Positions 33,351-44,795 of a stretch of DNA of 64,000 bases are shown in pieces. How positions within the stretch are numbered: position 1 is the first letter of the stretch; every line of letters begins with the position of its first letter. The DNA is taken from positions 8,913,501 through 8,977,500 of the forward strand of contig OX438754.1 of NCBI GenBank assembly GCA_949316235.1, written 5' to 3'. The position numbers were made by a program, and so were the translations under genes. This DNA comes from Oegoconia quadripuncta. Taxonomy: Eukaryota; Arthropoda; Insecta; Lepidoptera; Autostichidae. A model generated the notes under the pieces. That model saw nothing but the letters and a program-made list of their open reading frames with translations. It did no database searches and was not told the DNA's origin.

Positions 33351-35040
33351 TGTTGATGTGGATGTGAGAGTGTGACTATTTACGTCGTTACGGCGCATGA
33401 AAATGACTTGGTTTGTTGGACATGGAAAAAACATATATACATAAGTTACTTTTCAGATTAGGAAAATAAGTCTACGTTGGCGAAACTGCAGGGGAAGTCA
33501 TTTCGAAAATGAATGATAAAACTATAAAAAATTACTAACCCATGCGTTTTGGTGACAAATATAAGCGGTCACTTGTTTTGTATTCGACGGGATGATGACC
33601 GTAACACTACCAACATTTTAACGGGACCACAAATATTTGTATGCCAATTTGGCAGATCACAGAGATCACATCCATAATAAGTTTAATGTCTCGACCTGTG
33701 TAACAAAAATTAATAAAGATTGATGCCATTGCAAGCTGGAAATTTGAACGCAGCGTGATAGTTGTCGCGTGGTAACGTGTACTGAAAACCGGTTTGATCT
33801 CGGAAAATAGTTGTGCTACCGTTGGTAGTTTTGCATATACCTAGTGTGACACCGCTTTAGCCCGTTTGGACAATTACGAAATGTTGTTGCGGACTAACAA
33901 ATATGGATTATCTTCAAAATAACAATAATAATAATAATATTATTAATGTACAAGTTCGGAAGATTGTTATAATTTAGTATACAAAGACAATGTCGAGAAT
34001 AAGTTCGTATATATACCTTTTTATATTGAAATTTTAAATAATTTTGCATGGATGGTAAACTAATTCTATTCAGGTTGAACGAAGCTACCGGTCCTATAAT
34101 ATACCTCCCTAAGTTTAATTGCTTTTTACTTAGTTCGTGTTTCCATCATAGAAAATGGACAGCATCAACTTGTGATTCATTGAGCCGAGCGGAAGTAGCA
34201 TCACATTGTCTTCAAAAATATACGATCACCAACCCTCCTCACTTAAAAAGCATTTTAAATTACGGTTCATGAGATGCTGATTACCTGTGGGTTTCATACG
34301 ATGTAATGAGACAGACAATATCAAACAAAATAGCCCTGAGAAAACGGGCATCAGCGCGCATTTTAATGATATATAGGTAACCATCAAACAATGGCAAAAC
34401 AACGGACTTCTAATGAATCTTCCCGTTGAACGTCCCCAGAATGCGACCTACCCTCACCAAACCCCTTTCAAACACAAAAAAAAATAGTAATAACGAAAAT
34501 AAAAAAAGAAATGCAGTTCAACTATATAGTTCATCCTTTTTTGAAATCGTTTATAAAGGCAACCAAACAGATGCGTATTCGAGAATAGGTCTTACAGCGG
34601 ATGTAGAGAAGCCGCAACCAACTGTGCGGCTTCCTAAAACCCTTTGTAATTCGAGTAATAAAACCTAATAAGCCAAGTCCTTAGTGGTGAGGTGATCATA
34701 ATACGAACGGAAGGTCAACTCTGAGTCAAACAAGACTTCCACAATCCCTGACAATATACATGCGGTTCAGATGTTGACTCTTAATTTTGTAAGCAAGGAG
34801 TTATGGAAAGCATTTCAATATCTTTTTTCCTACAATCACAACCTCGGATATTAAAGGAAAACTCTAATAAATGCGTACGAGTGGGTGCATATATGTCTGT
34901 CGGAAATACATCACAGTCGCAGGAGGCAATAAATATTAAGAAGCTAGTATATCCAAGTCCGAACACGTAACTAGTTTCTGTAGATATTTGTCTAAGCAGA
35001 AACTGCTCGAAGCGGAGGGATGCTTCGAGGTGGTAGTACA
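33351..35040. other. Intergenic, few features
   Basis: About 1.7 kb with an AAT microsatellite at 33926-33955 and short frames at 34048-34272 and 34426-34668 without known motifs. No mobile-element ends. Confidence 0.3.
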
Positions 35041-35873
35041 TATACAGGGCGTCCCAAAGTTATGGGACATGAAGGGGAAGTACCTTAAATATTGTAGATA
35101 GTGAATTTTGCTCAAAGAAGACTTTATGTTATTTTTAAAAGTTAGTAATTCTGCATTCATAGATTTTCTAAAAATTACTTGCTTCGGCTGGGAATCGAAC
35201 CGACTTAAATGTGAAAAAAAAAACACCCTACTTTTATGATGCCAATCGAAAGAATAGCTAAAAAATAATAACTCTGCCTAAGTAACATAGTATTTTAAAA
35301 GAAAGGAACAACATAAAATGATTGAGTCAAATTTCAAGAAAGTTATTTATTGCCGACGACGTTCGAAAAGTAGCGATATTATCATTCCAAAGATAGCATT
35401 GATTATTCGTAAATAAGTACCCACTTCATAAAATAGGTACTAACATAGTTTTCCTTATTATAAGTGCACGTGTAGATGAAATGATAACAAGAGGGATCAC
35501 ATTTTGAGCATTTAATTAATTAATTTACAAAAAAATACCTACTTAATTGACTACGGCAGTTTCATGTATGTTTTTTATTTGATTAAAATGATTAATTTCA
35601 CGTTGTTCCTTTCTTTTAAAATACTATGTTACTTAGGCAGAGTTATTATTTTTTAGCTATTCTTTCGATTGGCATCATAAAAGTAGGGTGTTTTTTTTTT
35701 CACATTTGAGTCGGTTCGATTCCCAGCCGAAGCAAATAATTTTTAGAAAATCTATGAATGCAGAATTACTAACTTTTAAAAATAACATAAAGTCTTCTTT
35801 GAGCAAAATTCACTATCTACGATATTTAAGGTACTTCCCCTTCATGTCCCATAACTTTGGGACGCCCTGTATA
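35041..35873. mobile_element. Long-TIR non-autonomous DNA transposon
   Basis: The arms 35041-35312 and 35602-35873 are reverse complements of equal length (272 bp) with few substitutions. Each outer end is TATACAGGGCGTCCCAAAGT. The 289-bp centre has no transposase. Flanking TA-rich sequence prevents a clear target-site duplication call. Each arm contains GGTTCGATTCCC, a perfect tRNA-type B box, near 35190 and 35713. Mirror-image frames in both arms (about 60 shared residues) come from the inverted repeat and are not evidence of a protein. Superfamily not assigned. Confidence 0.92.
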
Positions 35874-36243
35874 CAGTATTGCGATTTTTCATGCGATTTA
35901 AGAAAATCGCAAAAACGTCTAAGAAGACGTTACCACAACCAAAAGTTTGATATAATATGTAGAGAACACAAACAAGACAATTAATATCATAGCATAATAT
36001 AACTGTAAAGAGCAAAAGTAAAGATACTTCTATCAGATAATTATAATTAAAATGTTCAGTTAGTTCAAAAGATGGTGTGGTTCAGGACCAACACGTCCCT
36101 TCCCCATAAATGTCGTAAAAATCGAGAGAACATAACCTAGAGAAAGAGCATCATGTGTATAGCAGTATATTATTTATTGGTGCTCCCAAAAAGTCTGCGA
36201 TCTAATGTGCAGGCCCACAGCGATGATGAAAATAATGAATAAG
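35874..36243. other. Intergenic, nothing recognised
   Basis: AT-rich; ATGCGATTTAAGAAAATCGC near 35891 forms a small imperfect hairpin. Confidence 0.3.
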
Positions 36244-36520
36244 AATATATATAAAAAAATATTTTTGGACATATACACAATGCCATCTAGTTCTACATTA
36301 AACAACTATAGGCTTGTGTTGTGGATACCAGATGGTTGATATACTACATAAATATATATTTTTTTGTGAATAAATACTTAATATAAATGAAAACATCCAT
36401 AACCATGGTACACATGTCCGCATTCATCATGCAATACATATGCCCCTAGCGGGATTCGAACCCGCGACCTTTTAGTATAGTGGTCAGAGTTTCTAACCAC
36501 TACACCGAACAGGTCGTCAA
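36244..36520 (-). repeat. SINE-A, nearly full length
   Basis: Minus-strand copy. The head at 36520-36440 has A- and B-box complements (GTGTAGTGGTTAGAAAC and GGGTTCGAATCCCGC on the minus strand), and the body reads through TGGATGTTTTCATTT and CAACCATCTGGTATCCAC. Near its 3' end it carries AACTAGATGGCATTGTG. Confidence 0.85.
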
Positions 36521-37667
36521 TGTATATACCTAGTACTCTCTTCTGATATCTACCACTTCTTACCAATGTGAAGTCACAACGATTGTGATCACTGAAATAG
36601 GGAACTATAGGGATACACTCCATTCTCTAATCTGATTATGAGCCAAGTTCGTTCTTAGCACGAACAGGCAGGTTTCCTACCTAAAGATAACGTCAAGCAT
36701 CCAAAAGGTATGATCATAAGGTTTTCTGGCCGACATGGATTGTAAACATTTTTGTATTAGAACCTGCAATCAGTACCCAAAATTAGGATTGGTGCCATTC
36801 TAGAAGTAGTTTGGAACCTAATCGTTTTGGTGCTCCTCACAGCAGAAGGGAAGAAATGCAGTATTTATCATGGTAACATTTAAAAAAATTAAGGTTCTAG
36901 CTTAACGAGACTGACGCTAAGCTCGTGATCGCTCGATTCGGGTAATATGAAGCAGCGTTGAGATTTAGTAAATCCATATTAGATGTTAAGATAAGTTTAG
37001 TTATACACGTATTCGTTTATCACTACCTAATCTGCGCAAGAATATAAACAATTATGTAAGTAACGTAAATGATGTTATTATGGACCGATGAAATAAATTG
37101 TGTAAGAGAAGGTATATAGAGTTTGCATCAATTGCAGTAACTTTTCGTTAACTTATAGAAGAAATTTACCCTTTTTGCGCATTATGGCGCATTTGTATTG
37201 TATTATTTTAAAAAAATAAGAGAATTTAACAAACCTCCTTAAAAAGTATCACTTCGAAATTACTATTGAATTGTTTAATTAACACTTTATACTTACATGA
37301 CTAGTCTATGTCCAAAAGTAACGATGACGATAATTTTAATGTAAAAAGTCGTAAGTAATATAATAGTCACAGGTGTGATGTCGAAAGTCTGCCGCCGCCC
37401 TATCGAGGGTCGTTGAAGTTACGCGGGTAAGAGCGCAACAAGAATAATACAAAATGTTTTTCATTTTCTTTATGTCACCCCCGGCAGTCGTAAAGGCATT
37501 AAGCGTGACCAAACTTTTGTTTGATACGACCGATGTAAGTATGAGCGCAATGCCGTATCTCCTTACATTTTAAAATTGTTCAAAAATTATAATACTGTTG
37601 CAAAAGTTGTAATAAGTTAATATAATATAATTAATATAATTTACTTCGTTTCCTACTTCAATGCTCA
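36521..37667. other. Intergenic with one candidate regulatory patch
   Basis: Mostly unassigned. At 37380-37510 a GC-richer patch has CTGCCGCCGCCCTATCGAGG, GAAGTTACGCGGG and AGTCGTAAAG (posterior-Hox-type site at 37487-37494). Confidence 0.3.
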
Positions 37668-37782
37668 GGCTGGCTGGAAGAGATCTCTTAAAGAGATAAG
37701 TCCACCTTTGAATATGACCTATTTTTTGTACTTTGTTATATGTAATTTTTTTGGTGCAATAAAGAATATTATAATATTATGT
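37668..37782 (+). repeat. Non-LTR retrotransposon 3' end
   Basis: GGCTGGCTGGAAGAGATCTC, AAGAGATAAGTCCACC, then GGTGCAATAAAGAATATT. Same family as the copy at 20.4 kb. Confidence 0.65.
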
Positions 37783-37799
37783 TTTTGTGGGACATATAA

Positions 37800-37846
37800 C
37801 ACGAAGGGTATGGCGGGCGATTCGGGCTCGCTCTGCTCGCCCGGCT
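37800..37846 (+). mobile_element. Helitron-like 3' end
   Basis: GGCGGGCGATTCGGGCTCGC followed by TCTGCTCGCCCGGCTAG and T: a strong GC-rich hairpin directly before a CTAG terminus. Confidence 0.4.
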
Positions 37847-37971
37847 AGTTATCCACAACTTGAGATCTGTAATTTTCTATCAAATGTTTGTATTTATACG
37901 AACAATTGCACCGAATGGATGTTTGAAGAATTTAAAGCTGTTAAAATATTTTAGAAAAGACACTACTTAAT

Positions 37972-38105
37972 AAGTTAACTTACTCGAGAAAATTTTTCCC
38001 GTGGGCGAGTTACCGAACTCTATAAATTCGATTTTCATTGGGACCAATTTATGAAGCCAATTTTTATAGTTCAGTAACTCGCCCGCGGACCTAAATTTTC
38101 TCAGA
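37972..38105. repeat. Imperfect inverted repeat of about 65 bp
   Basis: The left arm TCGAGAAAATTTTTCCCGTG, GGCGAGTTACCGAACT pairs with the right arm, whose complement reads TGAGAAAATTTAGGTCCGCG, GGCGAGTTACTGAACT. Arms differ by scattered substitutions and small indels and are separated by about 25 bp. It directly abuts the Jockey-like 3' fragment at 38106, so it may be a MITE that inserted into it. Confidence 0.65.
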
Positions 38106-38485
38106 CGAGTTGACTTTTTCAATAAGGTTCCTGTTGATATACAAAATCTTCCTTTCAATAAATTTAAAGATACTATAAAACAGAAACTTATTAAGAAAGC
38201 ATATTATAAAATATCAGATTATTTAGATGATAAACATTCATGGACCAGGCTTTTTCACAAATAATGAAATATTATAATATAAAATAATAATTTATAATTT
38301 TGTAACATTTTTTTTAAAGAGCAACCTTATTTTTTTTAAAGAGCAGCCTCTCGATTGTTTTGCTTGTTCTTCCCAGGGGAAAATTGCCTTTTGAACAAGC
38401 AGTAGCTTTAAAAATGTAACATCTGGCTATTTTAAGTGTACCCTGTGTACTTACAAAATAAAGCATTTTTGATTTGATTTGATTC
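38106..38485 (+). mobile_element. Jockey-like LINE 3' fragment
   Basis: The coding end reads FNKVPVDIQNLPFNKFKDTI, KQKLIKKAYYKISDYLDDKH, SWT, nearly identical to the C-terminus of the 1450-2199 frame. It is followed by a related 3' UTR with CTTGTTC..GGGGAAAATTGCC and an ATTTTTGATTTGATTTGATT tail. The UTR holds a duplicated AAAGAGCA segment near 38319-38346. Confidence 0.85.
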
Positions 38486-39660
38486 GTAAGCCACATATCG
38501 AAAGTCTCCCCAACTCATGAATATCCTGAAAATAATCCCACAAGAATATATTTATGCTTCTTCAAGAAATCGCTTAAGTACATTTATTGGTACCCGCAGT
38601 AGTTCTACGCAACTTCTATGAGTTTTATGGCCTATCTAGATAGATATGAATAAAAACCAATCTTCACTTTCCCTATTTTACCCTGATTGTGGGGAACGTA
38701 CGGAACATATGTATGGGGGTGTTTCCAGTTTTGTCACGAATCGTGATCTTTAGGGAAAAGTATGGGGAAGGCGGAACATGGATATTCAAGGGATGTTAAT
38801 TCAGCTGAGATAAAAGGACGGCCAATAAATTGTGTGGTAAAAGTGTATAGAGCTTGGTGAATGGTAAAATGTTGTGGAGCTGTTTACCATGAGAACTATT
38901 GAACCATAGAAGAAGTATTTTACTAGCGTGAGCCACTAAATCATGAGTAATATGATATAATTTTTAATGAATCCAAAATTCCGTAAAAGAGTTCTTAGCT
39001 GCTGATTTAGCTAACACTAAAAGAGATCATGAGAAATGTTGCTTGATGGTAATCTACTACAAATAAAAGAGTCCTGAATTAACAATTATGTCAAGAAAAG
39101 GAAAAAATATGTAATGTACGAAAACCTTGACAAGTCATTCACCCCAAAGTACTGGTAATAAAATAAGTAACACGCACTAAATCAAGCATGATTCACGAGT
39201 AGCTTCGAGTAGAGTTCACATGGTAACAATGAATTAAAAAAGTTAATTTGAGTGTTAACATTAGAATAGTGATAATTCAACCGTTGTAAGTTGTGGGTAT
39301 ACATGTGTGTAGGTACACTTATTAATGACTGGAGACAGGTTTGATCACAATTTCGCGTGGTGAAAAGTGACTATGCAGCCAGAAATGAAGCACACGAGTA
39401 AATTTACTAGAGTAAAGTCTATACTTGCAGATCCTAAGACTGAATGATTCGGGGAGCACCGACGCCAGCATATCCCCACACCAGTATAGGGAGTCCCATA
39501 TACCTGAGCAGTTCGCATTATGAAGGAAAGGAATGCCATCCGCGTAGTGAAAATGATGGATATGTCGACTATCACCGTCATCATATCAGCTACAGAACGT
39601 CGACAAAGAACACTCTCCGGTCCTAATTTACTAATCAGAGGGAAAGGTGGTGGAATAATT
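38486..39660. other. Intergenic, nothing recognised
   Basis: About 1.2 kb. A 107-codon minus-strand frame at 39345-39668 adjoins the LINE relic but shows no domain. Confidence 0.3.
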
Positions 39661-40260
39661 TCATGCAATTACAACGCACACGCTGAATGATTTAGAATGA
39701 TGGCCGAATATGAAATTGACTGGATTCGCGTTTGACCGCAATCGCACCTGAGGTGACGATGTGGTCCAAAATGTGGCACACCATCCCAGTAAATGCCTAT
39801 TCACTCTGCTCTTGAACATCCCAAAGTTGTAGGATTCAGGAAAGACTGACTTCTGACAGAAGAAAGAGTTGAACTTCTTAGTGCGAATGTTCGGTATATT
39901 AACTACGAGTGGGACCACGCCTAGTGGTCCGAAGGTGGACGGACGACGGTGGAATAAAATTATGTAATTCCAAGGCGCACCCCCGAAATGAGGATGCAGC
40001 AGCAACTGAGAGACAGGCGACTTTGCGACGGCGTACAAGGCTCTACAATTTAGCAGTCATCGAATGATTCTCATAGAACGATCATCGAAGTGTCTTATAG
40101 AACGTCCTTCCACAGAATCGAGCGCAGCTAGTTGGTACCTCGCTGAACCATCCCAGAGGTGAAAGCAGTATTCCATGCACGAGCGGACCTGAGCCTGGTA
40201 AAGCACCAAAAGTTGTTTTGGTGTGAAATATCTCCTGAGCTTAAGGAGAATGCCAAGCAT
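39661..40260 (-). pseudogene. Non-LTR reverse transcriptase C-terminus, frameshifted
   Basis: Two minus-strand frames together describe one C-terminus. In 40057-40260: FTPKQLLVLYQAQVRSCMEY, CFHLWDGSARYQLAALDSVE, the family's RSCMEY..H.WDG..Y.L..LDSV block. In 39661-40038: VNIPNIRTKKFNSFF, then SVFPESYNFGMFKSRVNRHL. A frameshift between them, loss of the usual RTAKLWN..LP segment and missing upstream domains make it dead. Downstream at about 39719-39765 its end contains CAGGTGCGATTGCGGTCAA, very like the SINE-B tail. Confidence 0.8.
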
Positions 40261-40764
40261 CTTAGCCGCTATTTAAGACGTTTCATTGTGTTTTTTTATT
40301 ATAAATCTAATTTCTTAAAATGTAGAAGGAGCAGCAGGACGAGCCTCGTTTGAGCAACAGTCAGCCGATGCATCAAGGTGATTTTGAAAGGAATCGGCGA
40401 ACTATTTACCTGTGTGAAATACGATCGCTTTCTGCATCTTGGCCTCACTAATTTTCTACTCCTGATGCAGAGTTATTATTATTTTCAGGACAACGTTTGC
40501 ACTTCATACCGCTATAAATCGTTTGACCGCGTTCTATCATAATTTTTGTAAAGCTACCCACTAGGCATTTATTTGTGTTTTGTTGTCAACTTCATCAATC
40601 GCCAAACAGTTTAGCCTTGTCTGACTTTCAATCAATGAAGTACAGACTATTGCACAAAAATTTAAGAATACGCTTGTAAAATTTAACCTCTAACTTTCGA
40701 TAATTTTTAGGTTTGAATACCTCAAAAGGTTAAACAGGAACCTTTATTACAACTAGTATTTATC
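40261..40764. other. Probable LINE remainder and unassigned DNA
   Basis: The GAAAGGAATCGGCGAACTAT stretch near 40385 may still be retroelement. The remainder is unassigned. Confidence 0.25.
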
Positions 40765-40939
40765 GATAAATAAATATATTTGCACATACATACAGCGCCA
40801 TCTAGTTCACAAAAAGCATCTAAGCTTGTATTATGGATACCAGTTGCAACTGCACAAATACAAACATATGCCTCTAGCGGGATTCAAAACCGCAACCTTT
40901 TGGTATAGCAGTCAGAGTTTCTAACTACTACAGGTCGTC
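40765..40939 (-). repeat. SINE-A copy with internal deletion
   Basis: Minus-strand copy. The head complement at 40880-40939 has GCGGGATTCAAAACCGC, and the 3' part has ATACCAGTTGCAACTGC. The body between them is deleted. Its 3' end contains AACTAGATGGCGCTG (minus, 40795-40808), a close match to the insect CTCF motif. Confidence 0.75.
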
Positions 40940-41799
40940 GATATCTCTTTTTTTTTGACAAAGCGTGACTACTCAACTGTTGTCATGGTTTACTCTTAAT
41001 CATCAACAGTCTAGCTTTATCCACAGGTTAGACGTGAAGCCTCTCCCATGGCGCGATGTGTATTGGCATCCATGGAGGATTTGTCCAAATCAAGCGTGAC
41101 TCTGGACAGGCGCGTTGGCGATCACAGAATTTTGAGAGCCGACCAATAGACGACTGGTCCTATTCTACTTTCAGAAATGTACAGCGCCACTAGCGGAGAG
41201 TTAATGAAACCATTTCTTTCAAAGATTTCACGTAAATTGAATACGATAATGAACAAATGGAATTTGAACATTATAACACCCATGATGTACCGGTGATTCT
41301 ATAGACGTGAGATCGGGTACTCTGTGTATTTACTTATACCTAAAAATGTAAACAAACACCTTCACCTAAATAAATCACGTATTTACAAACACAAAGCTTT
41401 TGGCAAAAAGACACGAAACCACAATAAACAACGAATTAACAGTGTCAATTACTTAAAACTACCGGTGCGCTATCGTAGCGGCAATGAACTAGCGAATGCG
41501 ACCCGAACCTACCTGTGGCTCCGCTCCTAATAGCCCGGTAATAATATTTTATGGCCATTACCTTTGTAAACACGGATAAAATGCTCTTACGCGACCTTAC
41601 CCTGTAAAAAACGAGCGACAATTGCGTTAACGGAATTTCTTTTTTCAAAAACAGAACAATAGCTACTGACGACACACTGTTCCTTTTTTGACAGCGTTCC
41701 TTTTTTAAAAATTCGTCACGTTCCTATTTTGAAGTCGCAAGTTCTTTAAAATCTCGTTTTGTTTGTTGGTTGTTGTTGTTTTTTAGATTTTTTTGGAGA
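40940..41799. other. Intergenic, partly repeat-like
   Basis: 41005-41110 (TAGACGTGAAGCCTCTCCCA, TGGCGCGATG) resembles a degenerate LINE 3' region. The rest is unassigned. Confidence 0.3.
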
Positions 41800-42080
41800 A
41801 AGCATGGCACTGTATCGTTCTAGGAAGTCGCAGACGACGGGATGGGGATGTGCCAAAAAGAGATAAAGTAGTTTTATTGATCTATACGGACGTTCGGGCG
41901 GGCGCGAGTGTGAGTTGAATGAAACGAAGATAACTTGCCGCCCCAAGTTTTTCCATCCCTGTTCCTCCGCCGATATTTATGTTTGGCTATCCCTTGCGGG
42001 CCACGTGACCTAAGCAGGGTGTAACTCACCCTACAGCGGCCATAACTTACTCATAGCGATAGGCGGTACGGTCGCCGAAA
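41800..42080. promoter_or_regulatory. Candidate cis-regulatory element
   Basis: GC-richer, non-repetitive block. CGTTCGGGCGGGCGCGAG is followed by GGGCCACGTGACC (perfect E-box in a longer palindrome), GCGGCCATAAC (PHO-type GCCAT core) and GGCGGTACGGTCGCCG. It lies just left of the tandem duplication. Function inferred from motifs and composition. Confidence 0.38.
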
Positions 42081-42215
42081 AACACGTCTTTTTTATATTT
42101 TTTTAATTTTACCAAAACATATTTTAGTATGATTTTTTTTCATTTTAAATAGGTAACTAGCTGTAGATAATTATGTAGGTACAGATAAATCTATTGCTTC
42201 TATCATACATAGAAT

Positions 42216-42494
42216 ATCTACGTTTTTAAATTTATTTATCATATGAAAGATATCAGTCAAGACGCGAGTGTGAAATTTATTTATTTTTTTCTTTTTTTTT
42301 ATATTTTACGGAACATCTTTAATATCATAACCATACCGGGAATTACTTTTTATTTATCTACGTTTTTAAATTTATTTGTCATATGAAAGATATCAATCAA
42401 GACGTGAGTGTGAAATTTATTTATTTTTTTCTTTTTTTTATATTTTACGGAACATCTTTAATATCATAACCATACCGGGAATTACTTTTTATTT
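42216..42494. repeat. Two-copy tandem duplication, 140-bp unit
   Basis: Copies 42216-42355 and 42356-42494 are aligned end to end and differ by about three transitions (TTATCATATG/TTGTCATATG, CAGTCAAG/CAATCAAG, GACGCGAG/GACGTGAG) plus one base in a T-run. No transposon ends; a recent local duplication. Confidence 0.93.
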
Positions 42495-43974
42495 GCCGTT
42501 CTTGAGCCCAAATGTGCATCCCATAAATCACGGCGCTCCTTCACTGTTTCTTTCTCTGTCTTCGTATCTCGTCTTCTTCGCACGCATTATTAACTGCCTG
42601 GAACTCACTGGGGGCTTTATCTAATTTATTTTTCTCTCAAAAATAAAATACAAATCTGCTGCGCTATCTATATGATTAGACAACAAAGTCGTGTTTAAAA
42701 TTTAGATTTAAAATGGGTTGGCTATTTTTTTTTTAAATTAGAACGTACAGTAGGTACTGGCTGCTGAACGACGACCGTAACAGTTTTGTGTAAGCAGGTC
42801 TCGCCGCGTTTCCAGTTCAGGTAATGTCGTGAGACCAGCTTACACTTACCTATTCAGTGGATATGATCAATGAAATACCCTCTCTTAGGCTTAATCCCAG
42901 CAGAAGGGGGGCTATTGATTTTGATCAAAAAATAATATTCAAAATTATGAAATCAGATCAGGTTACTTTATAGAAATCTATTGTGGGACATAAGCATCTC
43001 CTATGGCAGAATTTGTGTCGCTATTTATATTAAAAATTATTATTAACGTACTATTTATTAACTATATTATTATTTAAAAGACTATTATTTTCAAATTCGC
43101 CACAAATTATAATTATAGAATTGTAGTAGAAATAATTTCATTTGTACAATTTAGGAATGTCATCCTTGAGTCGAAGATTGTAGATACGTTTTTGTCTGTT
43201 GTATACTAAAATAGGAAATAAATAAAAAATGTTCCACGAATATTACGCATTATTTTACTTTAAGAGATTAGCTTTGATAATTAATTAGTACACCAAAAAT
43301 AATACTTTACACTGTCGTTAAAATAATGTATATAGATGTATATAGTTTAAAAATATTAGACTTAATACACCATATGGGTATATTTAACTTACTGTTTATT
43401 TGATATAACAGATTTTTGATAGAAATTGTGAGAGCGAAAGTAATCTCCAAAAATATGACTTTACTATAAATTAATTTTATGAAATAAGCCACCATGAAAG
43501 TTTTCATAAGAAACCATATAACGCGAATAAAACAATATTCGTATTATATAAGTAATCTAGAATTACTTTTACAATAAAATAAAATATTTATATTATTGCA
43601 CACCAAAATTTACAAAATCTTACAATTCATAATTTTATAAGTAAATTAGGTATATTGAAGTAACTAACAGGTACCTACTTCAAATCAAACTAAAAATCTA
43701 TTGCTATCAAATATTACATAATTTCTTGCACAATAATTAGGTTATTGAGGGGTTAAGTAATATAAATCCTTCAAGAAACTTACTAATTTAAAATACAAAA
43801 AAAAATATTACATTTTAGTCATGTATTTCACATTGTAATGTAAAATTTATGACCGTATTAATATTACTATTTAATTATCCACACACAAACAAATCAAACG
43901 TGCGAGGCCATAAATTATATTATCTGTTTACAAAATTAATTTGAGTCAGGCATTAAAAGTAAGGCTCACGACCG
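42495..43974. other. Intergenic, AT-rich, repeat-poor
   Basis: About 1.5 kb without recognised mobile elements. At 42785-42850, TGTAAGCAGGTCTCGCCGCG and GTCGTGAGACCAGCTTACAC share an inverted TGTAAGC..GTCTC / GAGAC..GCTTACA arrangement. Confidence 0.35.
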
Positions 43975-44060
43975 CCGCACAATCACGCCGAGGTGTTAAC
44001 CGATCGTAAACGTCAACTTAACGATTACGATAGTCGTAAACGGGTCGTAAAACAAATAAT
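43975..44060. promoter_or_regulatory. Cluster of posterior-Hox-type TCGTAAA sites
   Basis: TCGTAAA occurs at 44004-44010, 44034-44040 and 44045-44051, with GATTACGA between. TTTACGAC is the preferred sequence of Abd-B/Hox10-13-class homeodomains. Three perfect copies within 50 bp of apparently unique DNA suggest a posterior-Hox input, plausible for repression of Ubx or Antp in the abdomen. Inferred from motifs only. Confidence 0.42.
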
Positions 44061-44314
44061 TAGCGGTAGGAAAGTTGAGAGCTCCTGTCTCTCGAGTATG
44101 AATACTTGAAACGGTAAAAAAATTATCGGAATTGATCTTATACGAAAAGTGAAAAGTGAATTGAAAGCGTTACTTACTAACTATAGTTAATGTTATAACG
44201 TTAGATCTACAGAAATCAGGGCAATTAGTAACTATATAGGTAAGTAGGTAGGTAGATGTAGGTAATGGAATGTGTTCAAACGTCGTTTTCTTTGCTCTAG
44301 TAATTAAGAAAAAT

Positions 44315-44560
44315 ATAAATAATAATAATAAATACTTCGGACATTTACACCAATCATCTAGTCCCAAACTAAGCAAAGCTTGTGCTATGGATACTAGATA
44401 ACGGATAAACATACATAAATATTTATATAAACATCCAAGACTCGGAAATAAATGATCGTATTCATCACACAAACATTTACCCCTCGCGGGATTCGAACCC
44501 GCAACCGTTGGTTTCGCTGATAGGGTCACTATCCACTACACCAATCAGTCGTCGAATTAG
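44315..44560 (-). repeat. SINE-A variant copy
   Basis: A diverged minus-strand subfamily. The head complement includes CCCTCGCGGGATTCGAACCC and CACTACACCAATCAG. The body has ACATCCAAGACTCGG, CCAATCATCTAGTCCC and GCTTGTGCTATGGATACTAG. Confidence 0.72.
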
Positions 44561-44795
44561 ATTAAACTTATTAAATATAAGATTAAACTTTGTTTAAAAA
44601 TGTTATACGGGACGGAACAAATAAAAATGCGGAACCAAAAAATTATACACGTAGTTAATAATAGATACCAATCATACAAATACGCTTAATAATAAACTAC
44701 TTAAAATATTATAAACAAATAACTAAATACATATACATTACCTATACAAATAAAGAAATAAATAAAATAATAAATGCCTAATCAAACAAATCAAA

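Noticed and set aside
34936..35984. Two nearly identical proteins on opposite strands
   Set aside because: They are the two arms of the long-TIR transposon.
41182..41196. CTCF site (CCGCTAGTGGCGCTG on the minus strand)
   Set aside because: One base is missing between AG and GGC relative to the consensus spacing.
42216..42494. CRISPR array or satellite
   Set aside because: Only two 140-bp units, no spacers, and a eukaryotic genome.
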